Part shown: piece after piece, positions 8,944 to 15,018 of the stretch | How the letters are laid out: each line of letters starts with the position of its first letter | Numbering within the stretch: position 1 is the first letter of the stretch | Assembly: GCA_964490325.1 (NCBI GenBank) | Contig: CAZBBX010000035.1 | Span: 1 to 22,005 of the forward strand | DNA: 22,005 nucleotides | Origin: DAOPJM01 sp964490325 | Lineage (GTDB): Bacteria; Bacillota; Clostridia; Christensenellales; CAG-138 | Reading direction: 5' to 3' | Program-made: the position numbers and the translations under genes | Notes under the pieces: model-generated | Told to the model about the DNA's origin: nothing | Seen by the model: the letters and a program-made list of their open reading frames with translations, nothing else | Database searches by the model: none

Positions 8944-8972
8944 ATTGTAACATTCCCGCTGTCGAGTGTCAA
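8944..8972 (-). promoter_or_regulatory. Sigma-A promoter of the hut operon
   Basis: Read on the - strand, a perfect TTGACA (-35, 8967-8972) is followed by a 17-bp spacer and TACAAT (-10, 8944-8949), one mismatch from consensus. It precedes hutH by about 35 bp. Such a strong core implies that control, if any, is by repression or elongation; no hut regulator gene is seen nearby. Confidence 0.85.
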
Positions 8973-8994
8973 TTCTGCCGCATACCGCGCTAAA

Positions 8995-9007
8995 AATATA
9001 CGATATT
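8995..9007. promoter_or_regulatory. Inverted repeat AATAT-ACG-ATATT in the hut/serpin divergent region
   Basis: A perfect 5-bp inverted repeat with a 3-bp centre lies between two divergent promoters, 22 bp upstream of the hut -35 and just upstream of the serpin -35 region. The sequence and position suit an operator for a dimeric regulator. No regulator can be assigned, and AT-rich DNA gives short palindromes by chance. Confidence 0.35.
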
Positions 9008-9030
9008 ACGCAACCCAAGGCGGCAAACTG

Positions 9031-9039
9031 TGGTATTAT
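9031..9039 (+). promoter_or_regulatory. Extended -10 promoter of the serpin gene
   Basis: TGG followed by TATTAT (9034-9039) forms an extended -10 element. No good -35 hexamer lies 16-18 bp upstream, which extended -10 promoters tolerate. The gene's AAGGAGG (9054-9060) follows and the start codon is at 9070, giving a leader of roughly 24 nt. Confidence 0.6.
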
Positions 9040-9069
9040 GGGTAGAAAGAAACAAGGAGGCGCTTTTCA

Positions 9070-10776
9070 ATGAAACGCATCATTTGTATTATGCTGTCGG
9101 CGCTGCTGCTGCTGCCCTTTGCGGGCTGTGCCGCAAGGGACGCAGGCGAGCTGTCGACAACGGCAGACCCCACGGCAGGCACGGCGGCGGACGATTCAAA
9201 GCCGCCCATTCTCATCCTCAAGACGACGCAGGGCAGCATGACAAATGCCACAGCTGCGCTGCTTGGCGGCTATTCGTGGACGTATCCCGACCCGTCCGAT
9301 CCTTCAAGCAGCCTTACGAGCGAAGCGGACGCCGCCTATCCGACCGACATCTTTGACGACCTTCCCGCCATCGACAGAGCCGAGGCGGAGAGCGGCGTTA
9401 GCCTTGTGACGGAGGGTAACATCATAAGCGTTGTGGCAAGCGAGTACGGCGCCGAAACGCTCACGGAGACCACCTTGGATCCCGCCGACCTGTATTTTCC
9501 CATGGACGGCGACAAGGCCTACGCCTACATCGTGACGGTCGAGTTCCCGTCGGGGACAGCCCAGTACTACTTTAAGATCGCAGGCACGAGCACGGCGGAC
9601 ACGGGTACCCGTCCGGGCAACCATCCCATCCTGTCCGACCCCGTTCCCCCAAGCGTCTATACAAGCGCGGATGTGCAGGACTATCGCGATTACGCCTGCC
9701 TGCTCACCTCCGCAGCGCTTTGTTCCGCAGAGGGCAACACCAACCTGTCCCCGCTCAGCCTGTATCTGGCGCTGGCCATGGTGACGAACGGCGCAGAGGG
9801 CGACACGAAGGCACAGCTGCTGCAGCTCCTTGGCGCAGCGGACACAACGACGCTCAACGCCCGCTGCCGCGCCTATTTGGATACGCTCAGCAGCAAGGAC
9901 GACACGCTGACACTGCAGCTTGCCGATTCGCTGTGGCTGCGCAAGGAGGGCACGGGAGCGGAGGTAAACTTCAGCTCGAGCTTCTTGGAGGCGGTCAAGG
10001 TAAACTATGACGCGACCGCTGAGGCGGTGGACTTTACTTCGGCGTCTGCGGCGCAGCGCATCGCGGCATGGATCAAGGAGAACACGGGGGACACGCTGGA
10101 GCCCGACTTGGAGTTCGAGCCGGATACGCTCATGGCGCTGGTCAACACCGTGTACCTGCTTGCAAAATGGCAGGAGCCCTTCGATGAGACGCTGACGGAC
10201 AAGGGCGACTTCACGCTTTCAGACGGCAGTACGGTGCAAGCTGACTTTATGCACCAGTCGCTGCAAACGCAGATCGTGGAGGGCAACGGCTATGTGCGCA
10301 CGACCCTGCCGCTGCGCGGCTTGGGCGGCATGACGCTCGTGCTGCCCAACGAGGGCGTTGACCTTGCGGAGCTGATCGGCAGCATGGAGGATGTGAAGGC
10401 GCTGCTTTACAACGATGACGCTGCCCGCAATGTGCAGCTTGCGCTTTCCCTGCCGCGCTTCTCGTTCGACTGTCAGCATGAGCTGGCGTCGCTGGTCGAG
10501 GCCTTGGGCTGCGGCGATGCGTTCAACGGCGATATGGCGGACTTCTCCGCGCTCTCGGATGCGCAGTCGTACATCAGCCGCATCCTGCAGGGCACGCACA
10601 TCGATGTGAACGAAAAGGGCGTGGAAGCGTCGGCGTTCACCATGATCGTGATGCGGGACACCGCCATTTGGGAGCTGGACAGCTATACGCTGAACTTCGA
10701 CCGTCCCTTCCTGTTTGCTATTACGGCCTCGGACGGCACCCTGCTCTTTGTGGGCGTGGTGCAAAACCCCGCATAA
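9070..10776 (+). CDS. Lipoprotein serpin (serine/cysteine protease inhibitor family)
   Basis: The 568-residue protein starts 9 nt after AAGGAGG. Residues 1-20 are a lipoprotein signal with lipobox FAGC (Cys20), so it should be anchored outside the membrane. Residues 21-45 are a small-residue linker. Residues about 46-172 form a module I do not recognise, containing GGYSWTYPD at 66-74. From about 198 there is a complete serpin domain: NLSPLSLYLALAMVTNGAEG (225-244), LVNTVYLLAKW (357-367), LALSLPRFSF (457-466), a hinge with EKGVEASAFT (515-524), and the family signature LNFDRPFLFAI (541-551). Serpins trap proteases by inserting the cleaved reactive loop; in gut bacteria they are thought to block host or competitor proteases. 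Counting P15 from Gly517 puts P1 near Thr531, but this is uncertain. Inhibitory activity is inferred, not shown. Confidence 0.93.
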   Translation: MKRIICIMLSALLLLPFAGCAARDAGELSTTADPTAGTAADDSKPPILILKTTQGSMTNATAALLGGYSWTYPDPSDPSSSLTSEADAAYPTDIFDDLPAIDRAEAESGVSLVTEGNIISVVASEYGAETLTETTLDPADLYFPMDGDKAYAYIVTVEFPSGTAQYYFKIAGTSTADTGTRPGNHPILSDPVPPSVYTSADVQDYRDYACLLTSAALCSAEGNTNLSPLSLYLALAMVTNGAEGDTKAQLLQLLGAADTTTLNARCRAYLDTLSSKDDTLTLQLADSLWLRKEGTGAEVNFSSSFLEAVKVNYDATAEAVDFTSASAAQRIAAWIKENTGDTLEPDLEFEPDTLMALVNTVYLLAKWQEPFDETLTDKGDFTLSDGSTVQADFMHQSLQTQIVEGNGYVRTTLPLRGLGGMTLVLPNEGVDLAELIGSMEDVKALLYNDDAARNVQLALSLPRFSFDCQHELASLVEALGCGDAFNGDMADFSALSDAQSYISRILQGTHIDVNEKGVEASAFTMIVMRDTAIWELDSYTLNFDRPFLFAITASDGTLLFVGVVQNPA

Positions 10777-10793
10777 ATCGGGTAAAAGCATAC

Positions 10794-10829
10794 AAAAAAG
10801 CGCCGTGCGGATCTTGGTTCGCACGGCGC
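10794..10829. terminator. Terminator between the serpin gene and the Lgt homologue
   Basis: A perfect 10-bp GC-rich stem, GCGCCGTGCG at 10800-10809 with CGCACGGCGC at 10820-10829, encloses a 10-nt loop. The A6 run at 10794-10799 becomes a U-tract on the - strand, so it is a classic terminator for the Lgt-family gene. In the + direction the T-run is weak (GTTT), so it may stop serpin transcription less completely. Confidence 0.85.
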
Positions 10830-10844
10830 AGCGTTTATAAGGGA

Positions 10845-11657
10845 TCAAGCCTCTTGCTCAGGCGGCTCCTCCGTTTCCGTTTCGGGCAGATACTGCAGCG
10901 GTTCGTCCTCGGCGTCGGGCTTTGGCGGCTTTCCAAGGAAGGTGTGCAGCGCAAGAAAGATGAGGATACCGATGCTGACCCATTGGGAAAAGGAGAAGGG
11001 GCCTATGGCGCCGCGGATCTCGTCGGCACGGAAGAATTCGATCGTAAAGCGGAACAAGGCATAGCAGAGCAGATACAGCTCCGTGAGCTTACCGTGCAGC
11101 GGCTTGACACGTTTTAGCAGTAAGACGAGCAGCACACCGAAGAGCAGGAAGTTGAAGGCCGATTCGATGAGCTGCACAGGCAGACGATGTTCAAAAAATG
11201 CGGCGCAGAAGTCGCCCTCCGTCACAACGCCGTAGCAGCAGCGGCCAAAGTAGCAGCCGATGCGGGCAAAGCCGTGAAACAGGGGCGTGGTGACCGCCAC
11301 GATGTCCCAGGCCAAGCGGCGCTTCTTCATGATGCGTGGGATGGCGACGCAAAGGGTCAGAAAATAGCCGATCAGTCCGCCGTAAAACACGATGCCCGAG
11401 GTGCTGACCACCGACCAGTCGAGGGGCAGCCCCTGCTGCAAGCGATAACAGCATAAGGAGAGGATGCCAAACAGCTTGGCGCCCAATAATAGTCCAGGGA
11501 CGCCGCAGAGCAGGCAGGGGATGAGGCGCACCGCATCCTGCTTGGTTCGGCGGCACAGCAGCATGGCCGTACCGTAGGCGACCAGCAAGCCGATGGCCGC
11601 CATGACGTTGTATTGGAGGACATATTTTTCAAAAAAACTAACGATAGAAACCCACAT
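10845..11657 (-). CDS. lgt: Prolipoprotein diacylglyceryl transferase (Lgt) family membrane protein
   Basis: From the ATG at 11657 the product has 270 residues and about seven hydrophobic segments. Lgt transfers diacylglycerol from phosphatidylglycerol to the lipobox Cys of prolipoproteins. Family blocks are TSGIVFYGGLIG (86-97), HGFARIGCYFGRCCYG (128-143, with the conserved His and Arg), RLPVQLIESAFN (158-169), and RFTIEFFRADEIRG (203-216) with the conserved C-terminal Arg. The C-terminus is a soluble acidic tail rich in Pro and Glu. The Cys-rich GCYFGRCCYG is typical of clostridial members. Start choice is uncertain: ATGs at 11657 and 11663 are both possible, no Shine-Dalgarno is visible, and the frame extends upstream to 11768 without support. 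Whether it is the sole Lgt or a paralogue cannot be told here. Confidence 0.85.
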   Translation of the reverse strand: MWVSIVSFFEKYVLQYNVMAAIGLLVAYGTAMLLCRRTKQDAVRLIPCLLCGVPGLLLGAKLFGILSLCCYRLQQGLPLDWSVVSTSGIVFYGGLIGYFLTLCVAIPRIMKKRRLAWDIVAVTTPLFHGFARIGCYFGRCCYGVVTEGDFCAAFFEHRLPVQLIESAFNFLLFGVLLVLLLKRVKPLHGKLTELYLLCYALFRFTIEFFRADEIRGAIGPFSFSQWVSIGILIFLALHTFLGKPPKPDAEDEPLQYLPETETEEPPEQEA

Positions 11658-11663
11658 GCACAT

Positions 11664-11692
11664 ACTATACCACGCAAATGACGATCCGTAAA
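11664..11692 (-). promoter_or_regulatory. Promoter abutting the Lgt-homologue start codon
   Basis: On the - strand, TTTACG (-35, 11687-11692), a 17-bp spacer and TATAGT (-10, 11664-11669) form a plausible sigma-A promoter. Transcription would start about 7 nt past the -10, at or within a few bases of the ATG at 11657, predicting a leaderless or almost leaderless mRNA. Confidence 0.5.
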
Positions 11693-11755
11693 AGGGTTCT
11701 CTCCATAGCAATAGTGAAATATTTGAAAACTGAAGAAAAATACGCGGGAACCCAC

Positions 11756-11784
11756 TTGAAGTCTTCATTTGCGTTTGTTATACT
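11756..11784 (+). promoter_or_regulatory. Promoter of the tandem LysR genes
   Basis: TTGAAG (-35, 11756-11761), a 17-bp spacer and TATACT (-10, 11779-11784) with a TGT extension just before the -10 form a strong sigma-A promoter. The start codon at 11822 has AGGAG at 11810-11814. The rest of the intergenic DNA between this gene and the Lgt homologue is AT-rich. Confidence 0.8.
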
Positions 11785-11821
11785 GATGAATGGAAATAAT
11801 AGCAGAGATAGGAGTTTGTGT

Positions 11822-12775
11822 ATGAATCTGCAGTATTACTTCAACTACATCACGATAGTCGAAGAAGGCAGCCTCACCGCGGCGGCACGCAAGCTGCATA
11901 TTGCGCAGCCCGCCCTGAGCAATCAGGTCAAGGCGTTGGAGACCGCGTTCGGTTCTCGTCTGTTCTATCGTGGAGCACGCAATCTGGAGCTGACGGACGC
12001 GGGTGCGATCCTGTATCAAAAGGCAAAATGGATGTGCGACGTGGAGAACTCGGCGCGGAACGAGATCTCGGCGGGCATCATGGGCGCACGCGGCACGCTG
12101 CGTCTCGGCGTTTCCAGCTCCGTGGTCAACGAACGCCTGTATCTGTCATTGCGCACCTTTGCGGCGCAGTATCCGGACACGGTCATTAAGGTCATCGAAG
12201 GCACCCGCCCCGAGCTGCTCAAGAAGCTGCAAAACGGCGTTGTGGAGGCGGTCCTGATGCGCAACTTCATGACGGGGACGGAGAATTTCGAGGTGGTATA
12301 CTCCGAGAACGATCCTCTGGTCGCCGCCTATGCCAAGGACAGCGAATTTTTCAAGGATGTCGATGGCGACAGCATCCGCTATGCGCAGCTGGACGGCGTA
12401 CCGCTGTCTCTGGTCGATCGTTCGGTCGGCGGCGTAGAGAGCATCCTCAAGGACGAAAACGTGGCTGCCAACGTCAAATACAGCAGCACGCGCATGCAGC
12501 GCTGCCTGTACTGGGCGAGCTTAGGCCGCGCGGTCGCCTTGGTGCCTGCAAACGCCGTGACGGATCTTGGCTACGGCGATCTAATGACAAAGCAGATCGA
12601 TTCCGGCAAGCTGCATGTGCCGCATTTCATCCTGCTGGCGCAGAAGCGCAAGTATCGTTCGCAGGTGATCAACAACTTCATGCGGGTGATGTCGGACGTG
12701 CATCATCTGCAGTTGGACGCGCAGCTGTTCGAGTACGTCGGTTCCGACGAGGACGACGATATCGAGCAGGAATAG
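11822..12775 (+). CDS. LysR-type transcriptional regulator, first of a tandem pair
   Basis: The product has 317 residues from the ATG at 11822, chosen because AGGAG lies 7 nt upstream and the conserved LysR N-terminus (MNLQYYFNYITIVEEGSLTA) starts there; the frame runs further upstream without support. The winged helix-turn-helix is at about 1-60 with AAARKLHIAQPALSNQ as recognition region. A linker helix follows, then a periplasmic-binding-like effector domain from about 95 (GTLRLGVSSS). The C-terminus is strongly acidic (DEDDDIEQE). Ligand and targets are unknown. The divergent Lgt homologue is a classical position for a LysR target, but only by analogy. The next gene, 27 bp downstream, is its paralogue. 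Confidence 0.92.
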   Translation: MNLQYYFNYITIVEEGSLTAAARKLHIAQPALSNQVKALETAFGSRLFYRGARNLELTDAGAILYQKAKWMCDVENSARNEISAGIMGARGTLRLGVSSSVVNERLYLSLRTFAAQYPDTVIKVIEGTRPELLKKLQNGVVEAVLMRNFMTGTENFEVVYSENDPLVAAYAKDSEFFKDVDGDSIRYAQLDGVPLSLVDRSVGGVESILKDENVAANVKYSSTRMQRCLYWASLGRAVALVPANAVTDLGYGDLMTKQIDSGKLHVPHFILLAQKRKYRSQVINNFMRVMSDVHHLQLDAQLFEYVGSDEDDDIEQE

Positions 12776-12802
12776 TACGACAGGAACAAGAAAGGATACG
12801 CC

Positions 12803-13753
12803 ATGAATATCCAGTATTATTTCAACTATATCACCATCGTAGAGGAAGGCAGCCTGACGGCGGCTGCGCGCAAGCTGCATATTGCGCAGCCCGCTTTGAG
12901 CAACCAGATCAAGGCACTGGAGCAAAGCTACGGTGCGCGCCTGTTCTATCGCGGCGCACGCAATCTGGAGCTGACCGACGCGGGGCTGATCCTGTATAAA
13001 AAGGCAAAGTGGATGTGCGAGGTCGAGGTAGCGGCCAAGAACGAGATCCGTTCCGTGGGACATGCTTCCAAGGGTATCCTTCGCATCGGCTTGTCCAGTT
13101 CCGCCTCCAATACCATTACGGACAAGACCTTGGAGCGCTTTGCCGAGCTGTATCCCGACACGCATGTGAAGATCATCGAGGACGAGCCGTCCGAGCTGAT
13201 CAAGCGTCTGCAAAACGGCGAGGTCGAGGTGCTGCAGCTGCGCACCGACGAAGGTGAAGTGCTGCCCGACAACCTCGAGATCATCTACGAGGGCAAGGAG
13301 CGCATGGGCGTGGCCTTCGACCCCAAGGCGGGCTTTTTGCCCGACAGCAAGGGCGAGAGCATCTCCGTGCTGCAGCTGAACGAGCTGCCGCTTTCGATCA
13401 TCGAAAAGATGCAGCCGCTGGCGGAGGACTACTTCGGCAAGCTCCAAAATGCCACGCTGAACATCAAGTGCATCAGCACCCGTCTGCAGCTTGCTCTGAT
13501 GTGGGCGCAGGAAGGCACGGCCGTGGCGGTCACGCCCAAGGTCGCGCTGTCGGATCTGGGCTTTGACGATCTGAGCTTCCGCTATCTGAGCGAGGAGGAT
13601 GTGCCGCAGACCGTTTGCTACCTGATCGCGCAGAAGCAGCGCTACCGTTCGCTGGCAGCCAACAACTACATGATGCTTTTGTCGCAGGTGCGCAATCTGG
13701 GCATCGAGGAGAAGCTCCAGAACCGTCTGGAGATCCCTAAATATTATAAGTAA
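12803..13753 (+). CDS. LysR-type transcriptional regulator, second of a tandem pair
   Basis: The 316-residue regulator has AAAGGA about 7 nt upstream of the ATG. Its first 75 residues match the preceding gene at 66 positions by my count, including an unbroken identical run from residue 4 to 35 that covers the recognition helix. After about residue 85 the two diverge strongly. The effector domain starts near GILRIGLSSSASN and includes LQNGEVEV and CYLIAQKQRYRS segments that still align with the paralogue. The pair therefore probably recognises the same operators but responds to different signals, or forms mixed oligomers; this is inference. It is likely co-transcribed with the first LysR gene, as the 27-bp gap contains no promoter. 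Confidence 0.92.
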   Translation: MNIQYYFNYITIVEEGSLTAAARKLHIAQPALSNQIKALEQSYGARLFYRGARNLELTDAGLILYKKAKWMCEVEVAAKNEIRSVGHASKGILRIGLSSSASNTITDKTLERFAELYPDTHVKIIEDEPSELIKRLQNGEVEVLQLRTDEGEVLPDNLEIIYEGKERMGVAFDPKAGFLPDSKGESISVLQLNELPLSIIEKMQPLAEDYFGKLQNATLNIKCISTRLQLALMWAQEGTAVAVTPKVALSDLGFDDLSFRYLSEEDVPQTVCYLIAQKQRYRSLAANNYMMLLSQVRNLGIEEKLQNRLEIPKYYK

Positions 13754-13757
13754 GACC

Positions 13758-13769
13758 CTGCCGCGGCAG
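13758..13769. repeat. 12-bp perfect palindrome after the second LysR gene
   Basis: CTGCCGCGGCAG is self-complementary and lies 4 bp after the LysR stop, in the 30-bp gap to the convergent DUF296 gene. It lacks a following T-tract in either direction, so it is not a convincing terminator. In GC-rich DNA it could be chance. Confidence 0.4.
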
Positions 13770-13783
13770 CCCCGTCAAAAGAC

Positions 13784-14188
13784 CTATGTTTTTTGAAGGC
13801 TGTCGACAGACAGCTCGTCATAGCCCGTAGCGGGATCAAAGACGGCTGAAAAGCGCACGTTTTCGATCTCGCCAAGAACGAGCTCGCAGGTCGTGTTGAC
13901 AAGGCAGCCCATGAGCAGGTGTCCGCCCAGCACGCTCAGATCCTCCCGCGCCAACGACAGGTGCAGGTGGCAGCGTTCGGCGCCGATGGTGCCAAACAGC
14001 GAGACCAGCTCCAAGGGTTCCGTCAGCGTGTGGCTTTTTACGCCGCCCGCGTCGCGGACAACGGCGCGGCTGACGCAGCCCACTGCGGACAGAACGACGC
14101 CGGCGCGGATCTGCTGCTCGCTGCAGTATGCTTGGATCGCGGATAGGATGTCCGTACCGCGCTGAAGACGAAGACAATGGATACGCAT
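13784..14188 (-). CDS. PPC-domain (DUF296) protein
   Basis: The product has 134 residues from the ATG at 14188, chosen because AAGGAGGG lies 7 nt upstream; the open frame continues to 14242 but that would overlap the promoter. It is a stand-alone PPC/DUF296 domain: RGTDILSAI near 10-18, AGVVLSAVGCVSRAV at 29-43, ELVSLFGTIG at 60-69, HLHLSLA with His74 and His76, and GGHLLMGCLV with His90. The three histidines match the metal site described for bacterial homologues. In plants the domain occurs in AT-hook proteins. Bacterial single-domain members are often annotated as DNA-binding, but their role is unclear. It is divergent from the PPIase gene with a 56-bp gap. Confidence 0.85.
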   Translation of the reverse strand: MRIHCLRLQRGTDILSAIQAYCSEQQIRAGVVLSAVGCVSRAVVRDAGGVKSHTLTEPLELVSLFGTIGAERCHLHLSLAREDLSVLGGHLLMGCLVNTTCELVLGEIENVRFSAVFDPATGYDELSVDSLQKT

Positions 14189-14213
14189 ACACAAGCCCTC
14201 CTTGTACAGGGAG

Positions 14214-14242
14214 AGCATACCAAATTTCGGATAGGGAGGCAA
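14214..14242 (-). promoter_or_regulatory. Promoter of the DUF296 gene
   Basis: On the - strand, TTGCCT (-35, 14237-14242), a 17-bp spacer and TATGCT (-10, 14214-14219) preceded by TGG form an extended -10 promoter. The -35 overlaps the spacing region just before the divergent PPIase start codon, so the two genes may interfere with each other. Confidence 0.65.
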
Positions 14243-14244
14243 GC

Positions 14245-14943
14245 ATGAAAAAATTGCTTTGTTGCATTCTGGCGATCCTGCTGCTCACCGCGGAGGCGGC
14301 CTGCAGTACAAAATCCGATACCGCACAGTCGGCGGCAGATACCACAGAGACCCCAACGGAAGCGGCCGACAGCACAACGACAGACGCCCCACAGACGGGC
14401 AGCGAGGAGAACGACGTGAACAACAAGTATCCCATAGCGACCATCACCATGCAGGACGGCGGCGTCATCACACTGGAACTGTACCCCGAAACGGCGCCCG
14501 AATCCGTCAAGAATTTCATCAGCCTTGCAAACAGCGGCTTCTATGACGGGCTGATCTTCCACCGCGTCATTTCGGGCTTTATGATCCAAGGCGGCGATCC
14601 TGAGGGCACGGGCATGGGCGGCCCGGGCTACTGCATCAAGGGCGAGTTCTCCGCCAACGGCGTGAAGAACGATATCTCCCATGTGCGCGGGGTCATCTCC
14701 ATGGCACGTTCAAGAGCGTACGACTCGGCAGGCAGCCAGTTCTTCATCATGCACCAAGACTATACGGGCTTGGACGGGCAGTATGCCGCGTTCGGCCGCG
14801 TGCTCACGGGCATGGAGGTCGTCGATGCGATCGCAGCCGTGAAGACGGATTCCAACGACAGACCCACCACGGATCAGGTCATCGCGTCCATTCGCGTGGA
14901 GACCAACGGCGTGGACTACGGTGAGCCCACCAAGCTTTCCTAA
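14245..14943 (+). CDS. Exported cyclophilin-type peptidyl-prolyl cis-trans isomerase, probable lipoprotein
   Basis: The 232-residue protein has GGGAGG 5 nt before its ATG. Residues 1-20 form a hydrophobic signal ending in AEAAC. Cys20 suggests lipidation, but Glu at -3 is unusual for a lipobox. A Thr/Ala/Glu-rich linker runs to about 60. The cyclophilin domain follows (62-222), with FHRVISGFMIQGGDP at 105-119 carrying the catalytic Arg107, Phe112 and Gln115, MARS at 153-156, GSQFFIMH at 163-170, and FGRVLTGMEVVDAI at 183-196. Such enzymes accelerate proline isomerisation and probably assist folding of exported proteins outside the membrane. It is followed by a terminator. No clear + strand promoter was found in the 56-bp divergent gap. 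Confidence 0.93.
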   Translation: MKKLLCCILAILLLTAEAACSTKSDTAQSAADTTETPTEAADSTTTDAPQTGSEENDVNNKYPIATITMQDGGVITLELYPETAPESVKNFISLANSGFYDGLIFHRVISGFMIQGGDPEGTGMGGPGYCIKGEFSANGVKNDISHVRGVISMARSRAYDSAGSQFFIMHQDYTGLDGQYAAFGRVLTGMEVVDAIAAVKTDSNDRPTTDQVIASIRVETNGVDYGEPTKLS

Positions 14944-14955
14944 GGAAAAACCTTA

Positions 14956-14996
14956 AAAAGCGCCCCGTCAAAGAGATAAACTTTGGCGGGGCTTTT
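14956..14996 (+). terminator. Terminator between the PPIase and the TrpF-like gene
   Basis: A long hairpin pairs 14956-14973 with 14981-14996: AAAAG with CTTTT, CCCCG with CGGGG, and CAAAG with CTTTG, around a 7-nt loop and with a 2-nt bulge on the left arm. The T4 on the right arm serves as a short U-tract. It ends 22 bp before the next start codon, so the next gene's leader is very short or depends on read-through. Confidence 0.75.
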
Positions 14997-15018
14997 CAAA
15001 ATGCGGAAAGGAAGACAT

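Noticed and set aside
11658..11768. Longer N-terminus for the Lgt homologue starting at 11768
   Set aside because: The extension would run across the LysR promoter region, lacks a ribosome binding site and does not resemble an Lgt N-terminus.
13770..13800. Terminator for the LysR pair using TCAAAA...TTTTGA
   Set aside because: Only a 6-bp AT stem with a 10-nt loop; too weak to call.
14189..14242. Longer start for the DUF296 protein at 14242
   Set aside because: AAGGAGGG is correctly placed for the ATG at 14188, and the extension overlaps the predicted promoter.
10845..14943. A dedicated lipoprotein-export gene cluster (serpin, Lgt homologue, PPIase)
   Set aside because: The genes lie in separate, oppositely oriented units with their own promoters and terminators; adjacency alone does not support one system.
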